A DNA stretch of 54,049 bases from Cupriavidus basilensis OR16. GTDB taxonomy: Bacteria; Pseudomonadota; Gammaproteobacteria; Burkholderiales; Burkholderiaceae. Under the pieces are notes generated by a model. That model saw nothing but the letters and a program-made list of their open reading frames with translations. It was not told the DNA's origin and did not search any database. The stretch lies in NCBI RefSeq assembly GCF_000243095.1, contig NZ_AHJE01000072.1, positions 1 through 54,049 of the forward strand, written 5' to 3'. Below, one piece after another: positions 35,738 through 45,069 of the stretch. The position numbers were made by a program, and so were the translations under genes. Within the stretch, counting starts at the first letter, position 1; each line of letters starts with the position of its first letter.

Positions 35738-36805
35738 ATGCCGTTGACTGAGCCCCTGACGGGAACAATGGGCAAATCCTTGACCCCGCATGCGCTGCCC
35801 GCGCGCCCGCGCATCCTGGTGGTCAAGGTCTCGTCGCTAGGCGACGTGGTGCATAACATGCCGCTGGTGCACGACCTGCGCGCGCGCTGGCCGGGTTGCG
35901 AGATCGACTGGGTGGTCGAGGAGGGCTATGTCGAGCTCGTACGCTTGCTGCCCGAAGTGCGGCGGGTGATTCCGTTCGCGCTGCGGCGCTGGCGCAAGCG
36001 TTTCTACCAGGCCGCTAGCTGGCGCGAGATCGGTGCGTTCAAGCGCGCCCTGCGAGAGGACGCCTACGACGCCGTGATCGAGACGCAGGGCCTGCTCAAG
36101 ACCGCCGTGGTGGCACGCGTGGCCAACCGCCGCGAGGGCGCGCCGGTGATCGGGCTGGCCAATGCCACGCAAGGCTCCGGCTATGAGCCGGCCGCGCGGC
36201 TGTTCTATACCGCGCCGGTGACCGTACCCCGCCAGACGCATTCGGTGCGGCGCTCGCGCCTGCTGGGCGCGGCCCTGACGGGTGGCACGCCACCGGAGCC
36301 GCCCCAATTCTTCGGCCCCGGCGCGCGCACGCTGCATGTCGGCGACCCCCTGTGGGCTGGCCTGCCAACGCGCTACGCAGTGTGCTTTCACGCCACCGCC
36401 GGCGCGAAGAAGAAGTGGCCGCTGGCCAGTTGGCACGACCTCGGCCGCCGGTTGGTGGCCGAGGGCCTGACCATGTTGCTGCCTTGGGGCAACGACGCGG
36501 AACGGCGCGCGGCGCAGGAGATCGCTGCCGGCGTCCCGCAGGCGCAGGTGCTGCCGCGCTTCACGGTCATGCAGGGATTCGGCCTGATTAATCGCGCCGA
36601 AGTGGTGATCGGTGTCGATACGGGTTTGGTCCATATCGCCGCGGCCCTGTGCCGGCCCACTGTGGAGATTTACACGGCGACGTGGCGCTGGAAGACCGAG
36701 GGCTACTGGTCGGACCGCATCGCCAATGTGGGCGATGACGGCATCGTGCCGTCTGTCGATGAAGTCTACGCCGCCGCCCGGCGCGTGCGCGGGCAGGGGA
36801 ATTGA
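35738..36805 (+). CDS. waaC: Lipopolysaccharide heptosyltransferase I (WaaC)
   Basis: 355 residues from ATG 35738; ATG 35768 is an equally possible start, closer to the conserved RILVVKVSSLGDVVHNMPLV. Family features: IDWVVEEGYVELV, AVIETQGLLKTAVVA, FHATAGAKKKWPLASW and the nucleotide-sugar motif GVDTGLVHIAAAL near residue 290. It adds the first L-glycero-D-manno-heptose to Kdo in the LPS inner core at the cytoplasmic face of the inner membrane. The stop overlaps the waaA start (TGATG). Confidence 0.95.
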   Translation: MPLTEPLTGTMGKSLTPHALPARPRILVVKVSSLGDVVHNMPLVHDLRARWPGCEIDWVVEEGYVELVRLLPEVRRVIPFALRRWRKRFYQAASWREIGAFKRALREDAYDAVIETQGLLKTAVVARVANRREGAPVIGLANATQGSGYEPAARLFYTAPVTVPRQTHSVRRSRLLGAALTGGTPPEPPQFFGPGARTLHVGDPLWAGLPTRYAVCFHATAGAKKKWPLASWHDLGRRLVAEGLTMLLPWGNDAERRAAQEIAAGVPQAQVLPRFTVMQGFGLINRAEVVIGVDTGLVHIAAALCRPTVEIYTATWRWKTEGYWSDRIANVGDDGIVPSVDEVYAAARRVRGQGN

Positions 36806-38118
36806 TGCTGCGCGTTCTGTATAACCTGCTTTGGCTGCTGGCGCTGCCGGTCGCGCTGCTGCGCCTGGTGTGGCGCGCCCGCAAGGAGCCCGGCTACGTG
36901 CAGCACGTGGGCGAGCGCCTTGGCGCCTACGGCGCCCTGCCGTCGGCCGGTCCCTGGCTGTGGGTCCATGCCGTCTCGGTGGGCGAGACCCGCGCCGCCC
37001 AGCCGTTGATCGACGCGCTGCTGGCGCGGTATCCAACCCATCGCCTCCTGCTCACGCATATGACGCCCACCGGGCGGCAGACCGGCGCGCAGCTGTATGG
37101 CGCCGAGCCGCGCGTGTTGCAGTGCTACCTGCCGTACGACCTGTCGTGGCTGGTGCAACGCTTCCTGCGGTATTTTCGCCCGGACGCGGGCATGCTGATG
37201 GAAACAGAGGTGTGGCCCAACCTTGTGCGCGGTGCTCGCGTGGCTGGCGTGCCGCTGCTGCTGGTCAATGCCCGGTTGTCGCCGCGCAGCTTCCGGCGCA
37301 CCGCGCGCTTTGGCGGCGCCGCCACCGCGATGTATCGCGACTTCACCGCGGTGCTGGCGCAGACCCAGGGCGATGCCGAGCGCTTTCGCGCCCTTGGGCT
37401 GCCTTTGGTGCAGGTGACCGGCAACCTGAAATTCGATATGCAGCTGCCCGAAGATGGGCTGCGGCGCGGCCGTTTGCTGCGCCAGGGGTTTGGCTCGCGC
37501 GCGGTGTTTGCCGCCACCAGCACGCGCGACGGCGAGGAGGCATTGTTGCTGGAAGCGTTCGCGCGTTGGCAGGCGCTTGGCGCCGATGTGCCGCGCCCGG
37601 CGATGCTGCTGGTGCCGCGCCATCCGCAGCGCTTCGATGAAGTGGCGGCGATGGTCACGCGTGCCGGATTCACGCTGCAGCGGCGCAGCGCGCTCGGTGA
37701 CGCCGCCGCGTGGGACCAGGCAGGCCTGCCCGAGCCGGTCTCGGCGGACGTGCTGCTGGGCGACTCCATGGGCGAGATGGCGATGTACTTCGCCGCCGCG
37801 GATATCGCCTTTATCGGCGGCAGCCTGCTGCCACTGGGCGGGCAGAACCTGATCGAGGCCTGCGCCGCGAGCACGCCCGTCCTGATCGGGCCGCACACCT
37901 TCAACTTTGCGCAAGCCACTGAGGATGCCATCGCTGCCGGCGCCTGCCAGCGCGTGTCGGATGCGGATGCGCTGATGCGCGCGGCGGCAACCGTATTGGG
38001 CGACGCGCCCGGTCTCGCCGCCATGCGGGGCAATGCGCGCGAGTTCGCGGTGCTTCACCGGGGTGCCACGGCGCGCACGATGGCTGCGCTGCGGCAGGTG
38101 CTCGGCGGCGCGAACTAG
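36805..38118 (+). CDS. waaA: 3-deoxy-D-manno-octulosonic acid transferase (WaaA/KdtA)
   Basis: 437 residues from ATG 36805. N-terminal membrane anchor (residues 5-22), then LWVHAVSVGETRAAQPLI with the catalytic Glu near residue 60, MLMETEVWPNLVR near 133, VTGNLKFDMQ near 208, and FIGGSLLPLGGQNLIEACA in the C-terminal CMP-Kdo-binding domain. It attaches Kdo to lipid A and is essential for LPS. The order waaC-waaA directly after manB links sugar supply and core synthesis. Intact. Confidence 0.96.
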   Translation: MLRVLYNLLWLLALPVALLRLVWRARKEPGYVQHVGERLGAYGALPSAGPWLWVHAVSVGETRAAQPLIDALLARYPTHRLLLTHMTPTGRQTGAQLYGAEPRVLQCYLPYDLSWLVQRFLRYFRPDAGMLMETEVWPNLVRGARVAGVPLLLVNARLSPRSFRRTARFGGAATAMYRDFTAVLAQTQGDAERFRALGLPLVQVTGNLKFDMQLPEDGLRRGRLLRQGFGSRAVFAATSTRDGEEALLLEAFARWQALGADVPRPAMLLVPRHPQRFDEVAAMVTRAGFTLQRRSALGDAAAWDQAGLPEPVSADVLLGDSMGEMAMYFAAADIAFIGGSLLPLGGQNLIEACAASTPVLIGPHTFNFAQATEDAIAAGACQRVSDADALMRAAATVLGDAPGLAAMRGNAREFAVLHRGATARTMAALRQVLGGAN

Positions 38119-38316
38119 GCGGTTCTGTCTTGCCGCGACGCCGCTTTTCGCTGCCGCATGCGGCAGCTTGTAGGCCGCCGCCCGATGTTCCTCTTGCCCG
38201 GGCGGTTGTTAAACTATCTCGCGCGAGGGCCAGGCTCGCGGCCCCACCGGGCCTGCGAGCTACCGCCGGGCGGTGCGGGCCGATCAGGCCGCGCGGCCCC
38301 TATCAGGAGCTTCCAG

Positions 38317-39153
38317 ATGCAGAAAATGATTCGTCTTTCACCCGCAGCGTTGACCGCGCGTGCCGCCGCTGCCGTACTGCTTGCCGCCGCCCTGGGCGCC
38401 TGTGCCACATCGCCCGCGCCGGACTCACCCGGCGCCGGCGTCAGCCTGAACCAGGCCCAGACCGGCGGCCCCAGCCGCTGGGAGCTGGTGCGCTGGCAGC
38501 AGGCCGATGGCACGCTGAAGTCCATTCCGCATGGCGACAATGGCGAGCCGATCATCTTTGAGTTCAATGGCGGGATCGATTCCGCGCAAGGCACGGTGAG
38601 CGGATACAGCGGATGCAATCGCTTTACCGGTGGCTATGGCAAGACGGCAACGGGCATGCGCTTCGATCGGGTGGCGGGAACCCGCATGGCTTGCGCGGCG
38701 CCGCGCGGGGAACTGGAGAGCGCGCTGCTCAAGGCGATGCAGTCGCCGTTCACCACCGTGGGTACGCAGCCGTCGGCCGGGTCAACGGGCCGCCAGATCA
38801 TCTGGAAGACCGCTGACGGGGATTTGCTGCAATTCATCGAGCGGGAGGGGGTGGGCCAGCGCGGCGCGAAGCTGGATGCGCAGGCGGCCGCCGGTGGCGT
38901 GGAGAAGACGGTGTACGTGGATTCGCAGCGGGTGGAGTGCTCGGGCGTGGCCCGGCAGACCTGCTATCGCGTGCGCGAGAACCCGGGCGCGCCGTGGACG
39001 CTCTGGTATGGGCCGATCGAGGGGCTGGATTTCGAGCCGGGCGTGGCATACACCCTGCGGGTGCGCGAGACGCGGGTGGAGAACCCGCCGATGGATGCTT
39101 CCGCGATCCGCTGGCAGTTGTTGAACGTGGAGTCTCGCACCCGGGCGAATTGA
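38317..39153 (+). CDS. META/DUF4377-domain lipoprotein
   Basis: 278 residues from ATG 38317, with AGGAG at 38305-38309. The signal peptide ends in a lipobox LGAC (Cys near residue 29), so an envelope lipoprotein is expected. The part with SRWELVRWQ, FEFNGGIDSAQGTVSGYSGCNRFTG-like sequence and GTRMACAAP matches the META domain. The C-terminal part with two Cys (VECSGVARQTCYRVRE) and GPIEGLDFEPGVAYTLRV matches the DUF4377 type. Similar proteins are linked to heat or acid stress resistance, but the molecular role is unknown. Followed by a strong terminator. Confidence 0.82.
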   Translation: MQKMIRLSPAALTARAAAAVLLAAALGACATSPAPDSPGAGVSLNQAQTGGPSRWELVRWQQADGTLKSIPHGDNGEPIIFEFNGGIDSAQGTVSGYSGCNRFTGGYGKTATGMRFDRVAGTRMACAAPRGELESALLKAMQSPFTTVGTQPSAGSTGRQIIWKTADGDLLQFIEREGVGQRGAKLDAQAAAGGVEKTVYVDSQRVECSGVARQTCYRVRENPGAPWTLWYGPIEGLDFEPGVAYTLRVRETRVENPPMDASAIRWQLLNVESRTRAN

Positions 39154-39174
39154 GCTTCACTGAGCCAGTAAGCA

Positions 39175-39202
39175 AAACGCCGCGGTCGATGCCGCGGCGT
39201 TT
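39175..39202. terminator. Bidirectional rho-independent terminator
   Basis: An 11-bp perfect stem (AAACGCCGCGG / CCGCGGCGTTT) with loop TCGATG lies between the convergent lipoprotein and tolC genes. The A and T ends serve both directions. Confidence 0.85.
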
Positions 39203-39247
39203 GCATTTTGAGCGGATGGCGACTGCCGCCAGGCGCCCGGCAACGCA

Positions 39248-40735
39248 TCAGCTGCGCGGCGCGGGCGCTCCGGTAATGGCTTCCCGGCGCGTGGCAGCGC
39301 GCTTTGCCGGTGGCGTGCCGGCTGGCGATGCCGTGCCAAGCTTGACCTTCTCCGGCAGCTTGTACATTGAGCCCGGGGTCGAGGTCAGCAGTGTGTTGAT
39401 CTGCACCACGTCGTCTTCGGTCAGCGCGCCGGTAGCGGCCTTCAGGCGCAGCCCGTTCATGATGGTGTCGTAGCGCGCCTTGGCCAGGTCGCGGCGGGTG
39501 GAGAACAACTGCGCTTCGGCGTTCAACACGTCGATGTTGATGCGCACGCCGACTTCGTAGCCGAGCTGGTTGGATTCCACCGCGCTCTGTGCGGAATGCT
39601 CGGCGGCTTCCAGAGCCTTGACCTGGGCGAGCCCGTTGGACACACCCGAGTAGGTTTGGCGCGCGTTCTGGGCTGCGGTACGGCGGGCAAACTCGAGGTC
39701 ACTGGCGGCCTTGTCGGCCAGCGCGGCGGTTTCGCGCACGCGCGACTGGATCTGGCCACCGGCGTAGATCGGCACATTCAGCTGCACACCGATCTGGGCG
39801 CTGTTGTAGCGGCTGGAGATATTGACCTGCTGCGCGGCGTTGCCGGTGGCGTTGACGAAGCCGTACGAGGCAACCAGGTCGACCGAGGGGAGGTGCCCGG
39901 AACGCGCCTTGTTGTACTCGCGCTGGGCGGTGTCGAGGTTGTAGCGCGCCAGGCCCACCTGCGGGTTGGTGTTCTCGGCCTGGCTCGCCCAGGTGTTCAC
40001 ATCGGGCGGTTGCGGGCCCGGCAGCGTGGCGGCGGTGCGCAATCCGAGCAGCTCGTCGACCGGCTTGCTGGTGATCTGCTGCAGGTTGGCGCGTCGGATT
40101 TCGAGGTCGCTCTGCGCCGCGATCTCGGTCGAGGCGGCGAGGTCGTAGCGGGCCTGCGCGTCGTTGGCGTCGGTGATGGTGGCGGTGCCGACCTCGAAGT
40201 TGCGCTTGGCCTGCGCCAGTTGCTCGCCGATGGCTTTTTTCTGCGCGCCGGCCAGGTAGAGGTTGTCCTGCGCGGCCAGCACGTCGAAGTAGGCCTGCGA
40301 AGTGCGGGTGATCAGGTCGAGCTGCGCCTGGCTGAAGGTCACCTCGCCAGCCAGCGCGGCCAGTTCGCCCTGCTTGTAGGTTTCCCAGCGATCCCAGCGA
40401 AACAGTGGCTGGATCAGTTGCAGCGACCAGTTGTTGTTGTTGATAAAGCGGTCAGATACCAAGGGCACCGTCTGGTCGACATTGGTGCGCGTGGCGTTTA
40501 GCGTGCCGCTGATCTGTGGCAGCAAACCGGAGCGTCCCTGCGGCAGCTTTTCCTGGCTGGCCACCAATTGCGCGCGCGCGCTGGCGAATTGCGCATCGTT
40601 GGCCTGTGCGTCGCGATAGACCTGGAGCAGGTCGGCGCCATGCGCGGCCGGCAGGTGCAGCAGCGCAAGCAGTGAGCCCGTCAGTGCCAGGCGCGTCTTG
40701 GGCACGCCCCGCGCAGGGAAAAGCGCAAACCTCAT
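39248..40735 (-). CDS. tolC: TolC-family outer-membrane efflux/secretion channel
   Basis: 495 residues from ATG 40735. Signal peptide to about residue 34 (AAHG-ADLLQVY). Two repeated halves of the outer-membrane efflux fold follow: NNNNWSLQLIQPLFRWDRW, ITDANDAQARYDLA in the first and SAQIGVQLNVPIYAGGQI, YEVGVRINIDVLNAEAQLF in the second. A basic Pro/Ala-rich tail follows GALTEDDVVQIN. It should work with the RND pump encoded upstream on the same strand and with other transporters. It lies 162 bp after the rhodanese gene. Confidence 0.94.
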   Translation of the reverse strand: MRFALFPARGVPKTRLALTGSLLALLHLPAAHGADLLQVYRDAQANDAQFASARAQLVASQEKLPQGRSGLLPQISGTLNATRTNVDQTVPLVSDRFINNNNWSLQLIQPLFRWDRWETYKQGELAALAGEVTFSQAQLDLITRTSQAYFDVLAAQDNLYLAGAQKKAIGEQLAQAKRNFEVGTATITDANDAQARYDLAASTEIAAQSDLEIRRANLQQITSKPVDELLGLRTAATLPGPQPPDVNTWASQAENTNPQVGLARYNLDTAQREYNKARSGHLPSVDLVASYGFVNATGNAAQQVNISSRYNSAQIGVQLNVPIYAGGQIQSRVRETAALADKAASDLEFARRTAAQNARQTYSGVSNGLAQVKALEAAEHSAQSAVESNQLGYEVGVRINIDVLNAEAQLFSTRRDLAKARYDTIMNGLRLKAATGALTEDDVVQINTLLTSTPGSMYKLPEKVKLGTASPAGTPPAKRAATRREAITGAPAPRS

Positions 40736-40842
40736 GACATCTCCAGTCTGCCGGGCACCGGGCGCGCGGCTTACGTTTCTAACGATCAGCGTTCAAGGGA
40801 ATTGGCGCCGCGGGAAGCCGGCGCCTTGGAATTGATGCTCTT

Positions 40843-40882
40843 GGTGCGGTGGTGCTGGTGCTGGTGGTGCGGTGGTGCTGGT
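40843..40882. repeat. GGTG-rich direct repeat between rhodanese and tolC genes
   Basis: The 17-base unit GGTGCGGTGGTGCTGGT occurs at 40843-40859 and again exactly at 40866-40882, inside a run of G/T-rich triplets reaching 40890. It lies between the rhodanese stop and the tolC start, in the probable tolC leader. Confidence 0.75.
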
Positions 40883-40897
40883 CGTGCTGTCGTGCGT

Positions 40898-41221
40898 TCA
40901 GTACTTCGGCATGGCCGGGTCGACCTGCTCGGCCCACGCGTGGACGCCGCCCGTCAGGTTATAGACCTTGGCAAAGCCTTGGCGCTCGAGGAAGCTTGCC
41001 ACCTGCATGCTGCGCGCGCCATGATGGCAAATGCAGACGATGTCGGCTTCCTCGTCGAGTTCGCCGGCGCGTGCCGGGATCTGGCCCATCGGGATATGGG
41101 TGATGCCGGGCATGGCGCAGGTCTGCACTTCCCAGCCTTCGCGCACGTCGAGCAATACCGGCTGCGCCCGGCTGGCGTCCGCCATCCATTGCATCAGTTC
41201 GGGGGCGTTGATTACCTGCAT
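40898..41221 (-). CDS. Rhodanese-like domain protein
   Basis: 107 residues from ATG 41221 (MQVINAPELMQWMADA). A single rhodanese domain: LLDVREGWEVQTCAMPGITHI-type core, IPMGQIPARAGEL, and the active-site loop CICHHGARSMQ with the catalytic Cys followed by a His-x-Gly-x-Arg pattern. It probably carries persulfide sulfur in the cytosol; the acceptor is unknown. It follows pcm by 14 bp and precedes tolC, a gene order seen in related betaproteobacteria. Confidence 0.88.
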   Translation of the reverse strand: MQVINAPELMQWMADASRAQPVLLDVREGWEVQTCAMPGITHIPMGQIPARAGELDEEADIVCICHHGARSMQVASFLERQGFAKVYNLTGGVHAWAEQVDPAMPKY

Positions 41222-41235
41222 GTCTTGTTTCCCGC

Positions 41236-41655
41236 TCAGAATTGGAAGCGCGATGGCTGCTCGGCGCCGATCAGCGGCGTGATGGCAGTCTCGAACAGGT
41301 TGACCGTCTTGTACTCGGTCTCGCTGACGCGCGTGATGAGTTGCGCTTCCATGGCCGGCAGCGCGCCGACGATGGCGGCGATGCGCCCGCCTACCTTGAC
41401 TTGCGACAGGATGGATGCGGGCACGCACGGCAGTGCGCCGGAGATGCAGATCACGTCGTAGGGGGCGCTGGCGGCCCAGCCGGTGGCGGCATTGCCTTCG
41501 GTTTCCATGTCGACGAAGGCCAGCGCAGCGTAGGCCTGCGGCACGAACTGTTCCCGCTTGACCACCGCCAGCAGGTCCAGGATTTCCTGATCCAGCACAT
41601 CCCAGGGGCGGATTTGCTGTTCGATCATATTGAATCGGGCTTTCTCGAGATCCAT
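41236..41655 (-). pseudogene. pcm: Protein-L-isoaspartate O-methyltransferase-like, SAM core deleted
   Basis: ATG 41655 opens a 139-residue frame. The N-terminus (NMIEQQIRPWDVLDQEIL, REQFVPQAYAALAFVD) and C-terminus (GWAASAPYDVICISGALP, VGGRIAAIVGALPAMEAQL) match pcm-type enzymes, which have about 215 residues. After FVDME the sequence jumps to TEGNAATGWAA, so about 75-80 residues including the SAM-binding G-x-G-x-G motif are missing, in frame. It can be translated but should not bind SAM. Intact homologues repair or methylate isoaspartyl residues. Confidence 0.8.
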
Positions 41656-41852
41656 CTTGCCATTCCTTCCAATGCCAACCGCTAATCAGTTCAGAGTTCC
41701 GGCCGCGCGGTGCCAGGGGCCGGGGAAATCCGTCAAACCTGATATTTTAACCCCGCGCCAAGGCAGTTGCCCAAGCGCTTCGCCCAAGGTGTGGCCTCCA
41801 TGCCGCAGTCCGGCCATGGCTGCGGCATTCCGGGCTTTCGGGCGGGGTTGCT

Positions 41853-44800
41853 TCATTCCGCGCTCGCTGGCTTGTGCGCGGGCGTGTCACCGGCCGCGGG
41901 CGCCGTGGCGCACGCCGCATTGGCTTGCTTGCCGCGCCACAGGCGGGCCAGCCACGCGCTGAAGTCGTCGAGGTACGTATAGATCACAGGCACTACCACC
42001 AGCGTCAGGATCGACGAGGTGATGATCCCGCCAATCACCGTCTGGCCCATCGGCGCGCGCTGCTCGGCGCCCTCGCCCAGGCTGAAGGCGAGCGGCACCA
42101 TGCCGAAGATCATCGCCAGCGTGGTCATCAGGATCGGTCGCAGCCGCACCCGCGCGGCGGCGACCAGCGCGGCCTCGCGCGACATCGGCGGCTGGCCGTC
42201 GGCGCCACGCCTGGCCTGGTTGGCGAAGTCCACCAGCAGGATCGCGTTCTTGGTCACCAGCCCCATCAGCATGATGAAGCCGATGATGGAGAACATGTTC
42301 AGCGTGGAGCGGAACAGCAGCAGCGCCGCGAACACGCCTACCAGCGTGAGCGGCAGCGAGGTCATGATGGCGATCGGCTGGAAGAAGCTGGCGAACTGCG
42401 AGGCCAGGATCATGTAGATGAAGATCACCGCCAGCGCCAGCGCCGACACCGCGAAGCCGAACGATTCGTTCATCGACTTGGTGGAGCCGCCGAAGCGGTA
42501 CTTGTAGCCCGCCGGCCAGTTCATGCCATCGAGCGCCGCCTTGACCTCGCGTGCCACCTCGCCCTGCGAGCGCCCGGCCGTATTGGCGGTCAGCTCGACC
42601 TCGCGGGAGAGGTCGCGCCGGCTGATCTGGTTGGCGCCGGTGGTGGGCACCAGCTCGGCGATCTGGCGCAGGGGCACCATGCGCGGCGAGCCGTCGGCAT
42701 TGTTCTGGTTGCTGGCGATCATGAGTGCGCTCAGGTCCGCCATGCCGGTGCGGGCGTCCTTGGGCAGGCGCACGCGCACGTCGTAGTTCTGGTCGTCGGG
42801 GGCGCGCCAGGAGCTGATGGCGTCGCCGGCCAGCAGCGGGCGCAGCGCATTGCCAATCTGCACGATGCCCACGCCCAGGTCGGACGCCAGCTCGCGGCGG
42901 ATGCGCACTTCCACCGTGGGGCGGTCGTCCTTCATGCTGGAGTCGAGGTCGGTCAGGCCGCGCACGGCGGCCATGCGTCGGCTGGCTTCGAGCGACAGGC
43001 GCCGCAGCGTTTCCAGGTCGTCGCCCTGGATCGACACCTGCAGTGCCTTCTGCCCGCCGGCGCCATCCGGCATGCCGACCATGGTCAGCGTGATGCCGGC
43101 GATGCTGGCCATGCGCTCGCGGATCATCGGGTTGAGTTGCGTGGTGGTGAGCTTGCGCGCGCGGCGCTCGGTCAGGCGCACCGAGACCAGCGCGTTGTTG
43201 CGCCCGGAGGTGTTGCCGGAGTTGATGGTAGCGTAGGTGTAGGCCACTTCGGGGAAGGCCTTGAGCGCGGCCTCCACCTGCCTGACCTTGGCCTCGGTGA
43301 CGGCGAGCGACGTGCCTACCGGCGTGGTGAAGCCCACTTGCGTTTCGCCCAGGTCGGCGGCCGGCACGAACTCCGTGCCGATCAGCGGCACCAGTGCGAA
43401 GCTGCCGAAGAACGTCACCGCCGCGATGATAGCCGTGGCCAGCCGGTGCTTGAGCGCCCAGCCCAGCATCGACCCATAGCCGTGGCCCAGCGCATCCATG
43501 CGCGCCGAGAACCAGTCCAGCATGCGGCCCACGGTGCGGCCGTACAGGCTCTTCTTGTTGCCGGTGCCGTGCAGGTCCGGATCATGCCAGACCGAGGACA
43601 GCATCGGGTCCAGCGTGAAGGAGACGAACATGGAGATCAGCACCGCCGCTACCACCGTCACGCCGAACTGGTGGAAGAAGCGGCCGATGATGCCGCCCAT
43701 GAAGCCGACCGGCAGGAACACCGCCACGATGGAGAAGGTGGTGGCCAGTACCGCCAGCCCGATCTCGTTGGTGCCGTCCAGCGCCGCCGTGCGGTGGTCC
43801 TTGCCCATCAGGTTGTGGCGCACGATGTTCTCGCGCACCACGATTGCATCGTCGATCAACAGGCCCACGCACAGCGACAGCGCCATCAGCGTGATCACGT
43901 TGAGCGTGAAGCCGAACATGTACATCACGCCGAACGTGCCGATCAATGCAATCGGCAGGGTCAGCCCGGTGATGACCGTGCTGCGCCAGGAGCCGAGGAA
44001 CAGAAAGACGATGGCAACCGTCAGGAAGGCGCCTTCGAGCAGGGTGGAGCGGACTTCCTTGACACTGCTGCGGATGCCGCGCGCGGCGTCGTTGACCACG
44101 GTGAGCTGCACGCCCGCGGGCACCAGCTTGCGCACCTCGTCGGTCATCTTGATCAGGCCGTCGACGGTGTCGACCGTGTTCTGTCCCTGTGCCTTCACCA
44201 CCGCCAGGAACAGCGCGCGCTTGCCGTCCAGCATGGCCAGGCTTTCCTGTTCTTCCTCGCCGTCGCGCACGTCGGCGACCTGCTCCAGCGTAACCGGCTG
44301 GCCCGCGCGGCGCGCCACGATGATGTGACGGAACGCATCGGGCGTGATGACGCGCCCCTTGATCTGCACCACCGTTTCGGTGGAGGTGGAGCGTAGCTCG
44401 CCCGCGGGCAGTTCCTGGTTCTCGTTGCGGATGGCATCCATCACCTGGTTCACGCCGATGCCGAGCGCCTCCAGCTGTGCCGGGCGGATGCGGATCTCCA
44501 CCTCGCGCTTGGTGCCGCCAACGAGGCTGATGGCGCCCACGCCGCGCACGGTTTCCAGCCGCTTGCGCACGATCTGGTCGGCGACGGTGGTCAGCTCGCG
44601 CTGCGTGCGCTGCGCACCTGGCGCGTTCGACACGGACAGGTAGAACACCGGCGCGTCCGACGGGTCGTAGCGCAGCACGCGCGGGTCTTTCACCTCGTCG
44701 CGGAACTGCGGGCGGATCAGCGCGATCTTGTCGCGCACATCCTGCGCGGCCTGGCCGACATCGACGGACAGATCGAACTTGATCACCACCACCGAGGTGC

Positions 44801-45059
44801 CCTGGTAGGAGTGCGAGAAGATCTCGTCGATGCCGGAGATGGTGTTGACGATTTCCTCGATCTTGCGGGTGACGTCGGACTCCACCGATTCCGGCGCGGC
44901 GCCGGGGTACTCGGTCTGCACCACGACGATGGGAAAGGTGATGTCCGGGAACTGGTCAACCGGCAGGCGCTGGTAGGAGAACAGGCCGATCACGATGAAG
45001 GCCATCATCATCATGGTGGCCAGCACCGGGTTTTGGATCGACAGGCGGGTGAACCACAT
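41853..45059 (-). CDS. RND multidrug efflux pump, HAE1 family inner-membrane component
   Basis: 1068 residues from ATG 45059 (MWFTRLSIQNPVLATMMMM); the longer open frame upstream is a shadow of the adaptor gene. Twelve TM helices in two halves. The proton-relay Asp pair is present in TM4 (GLLIDDAIVV near residue 400), with the TM10 Lys in VTKNAILLVDFANQ near 935. Two large periplasmic domains each follow TM1 and TM7. It exports drugs or other hydrophobic compounds with the adaptor encoded 10 bp upstream and a TolC-type channel. Control by the adjacent TetR is likely. Confidence 0.96.
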   Translation of the reverse strand: MWFTRLSIQNPVLATMMMMAFIVIGLFSYQRLPVDQFPDITFPIVVVQTEYPGAAPESVESDVTRKIEEIVNTISGIDEIFSHSYQGTSVVVIKFDLSVDVGQAAQDVRDKIALIRPQFRDEVKDPRVLRYDPSDAPVFYLSVSNAPGAQRTQRELTTVADQIVRKRLETVRGVGAISLVGGTKREVEIRIRPAQLEALGIGVNQVMDAIRNENQELPAGELRSTSTETVVQIKGRVITPDAFRHIIVARRAGQPVTLEQVADVRDGEEEQESLAMLDGKRALFLAVVKAQGQNTVDTVDGLIKMTDEVRKLVPAGVQLTVVNDAARGIRSSVKEVRSTLLEGAFLTVAIVFLFLGSWRSTVITGLTLPIALIGTFGVMYMFGFTLNVITLMALSLCVGLLIDDAIVVRENIVRHNLMGKDHRTAALDGTNEIGLAVLATTFSIVAVFLPVGFMGGIIGRFFHQFGVTVVAAVLISMFVSFTLDPMLSSVWHDPDLHGTGNKKSLYGRTVGRMLDWFSARMDALGHGYGSMLGWALKHRLATAIIAAVTFFGSFALVPLIGTEFVPAADLGETQVGFTTPVGTSLAVTEAKVRQVEAALKAFPEVAYTYATINSGNTSGRNNALVSVRLTERRARKLTTTQLNPMIRERMASIAGITLTMVGMPDGAGGQKALQVSIQGDDLETLRRLSLEASRRMAAVRGLTDLDSSMKDDRPTVEVRIRRELASDLGVGIVQIGNALRPLLAGDAISSWRAPDDQNYDVRVRLPKDARTGMADLSALMIASNQNNADGSPRMVPLRQIAELVPTTGANQISRRDLSREVELTANTAGRSQGEVAREVKAALDGMNWPAGYKYRFGGSTKSMNESFGFAVSALALAVIFIYMILASQFASFFQPIAIMTSLPLTLVGVFAALLLFRSTLNMFSIIGFIMLMGLVTKNAILLVDFANQARRGADGQPPMSREAALVAAARVRLRPILMTTLAMIFGMVPLAFSLGEGAEQRAPMGQTVIGGIITSSILTLVVVPVIYTYLDDFSAWLARLWRGKQANAACATAPAAGDTPAHKPASAE

Positions 45060-45069
45060 GGGGGGGCTC

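Noticed and set aside
34330..35859. 509-residue minus-strand frame opposite manB
   Set aside because: Shadow of the phosphomannomutase gene, which has all four active-site loops.
41874..44396. An 840-residue plus-strand frame opposite the RND pump
   Set aside because: His/Arg/Gln-rich antisense shadow; the minus-strand RND protein is full length with all motifs.
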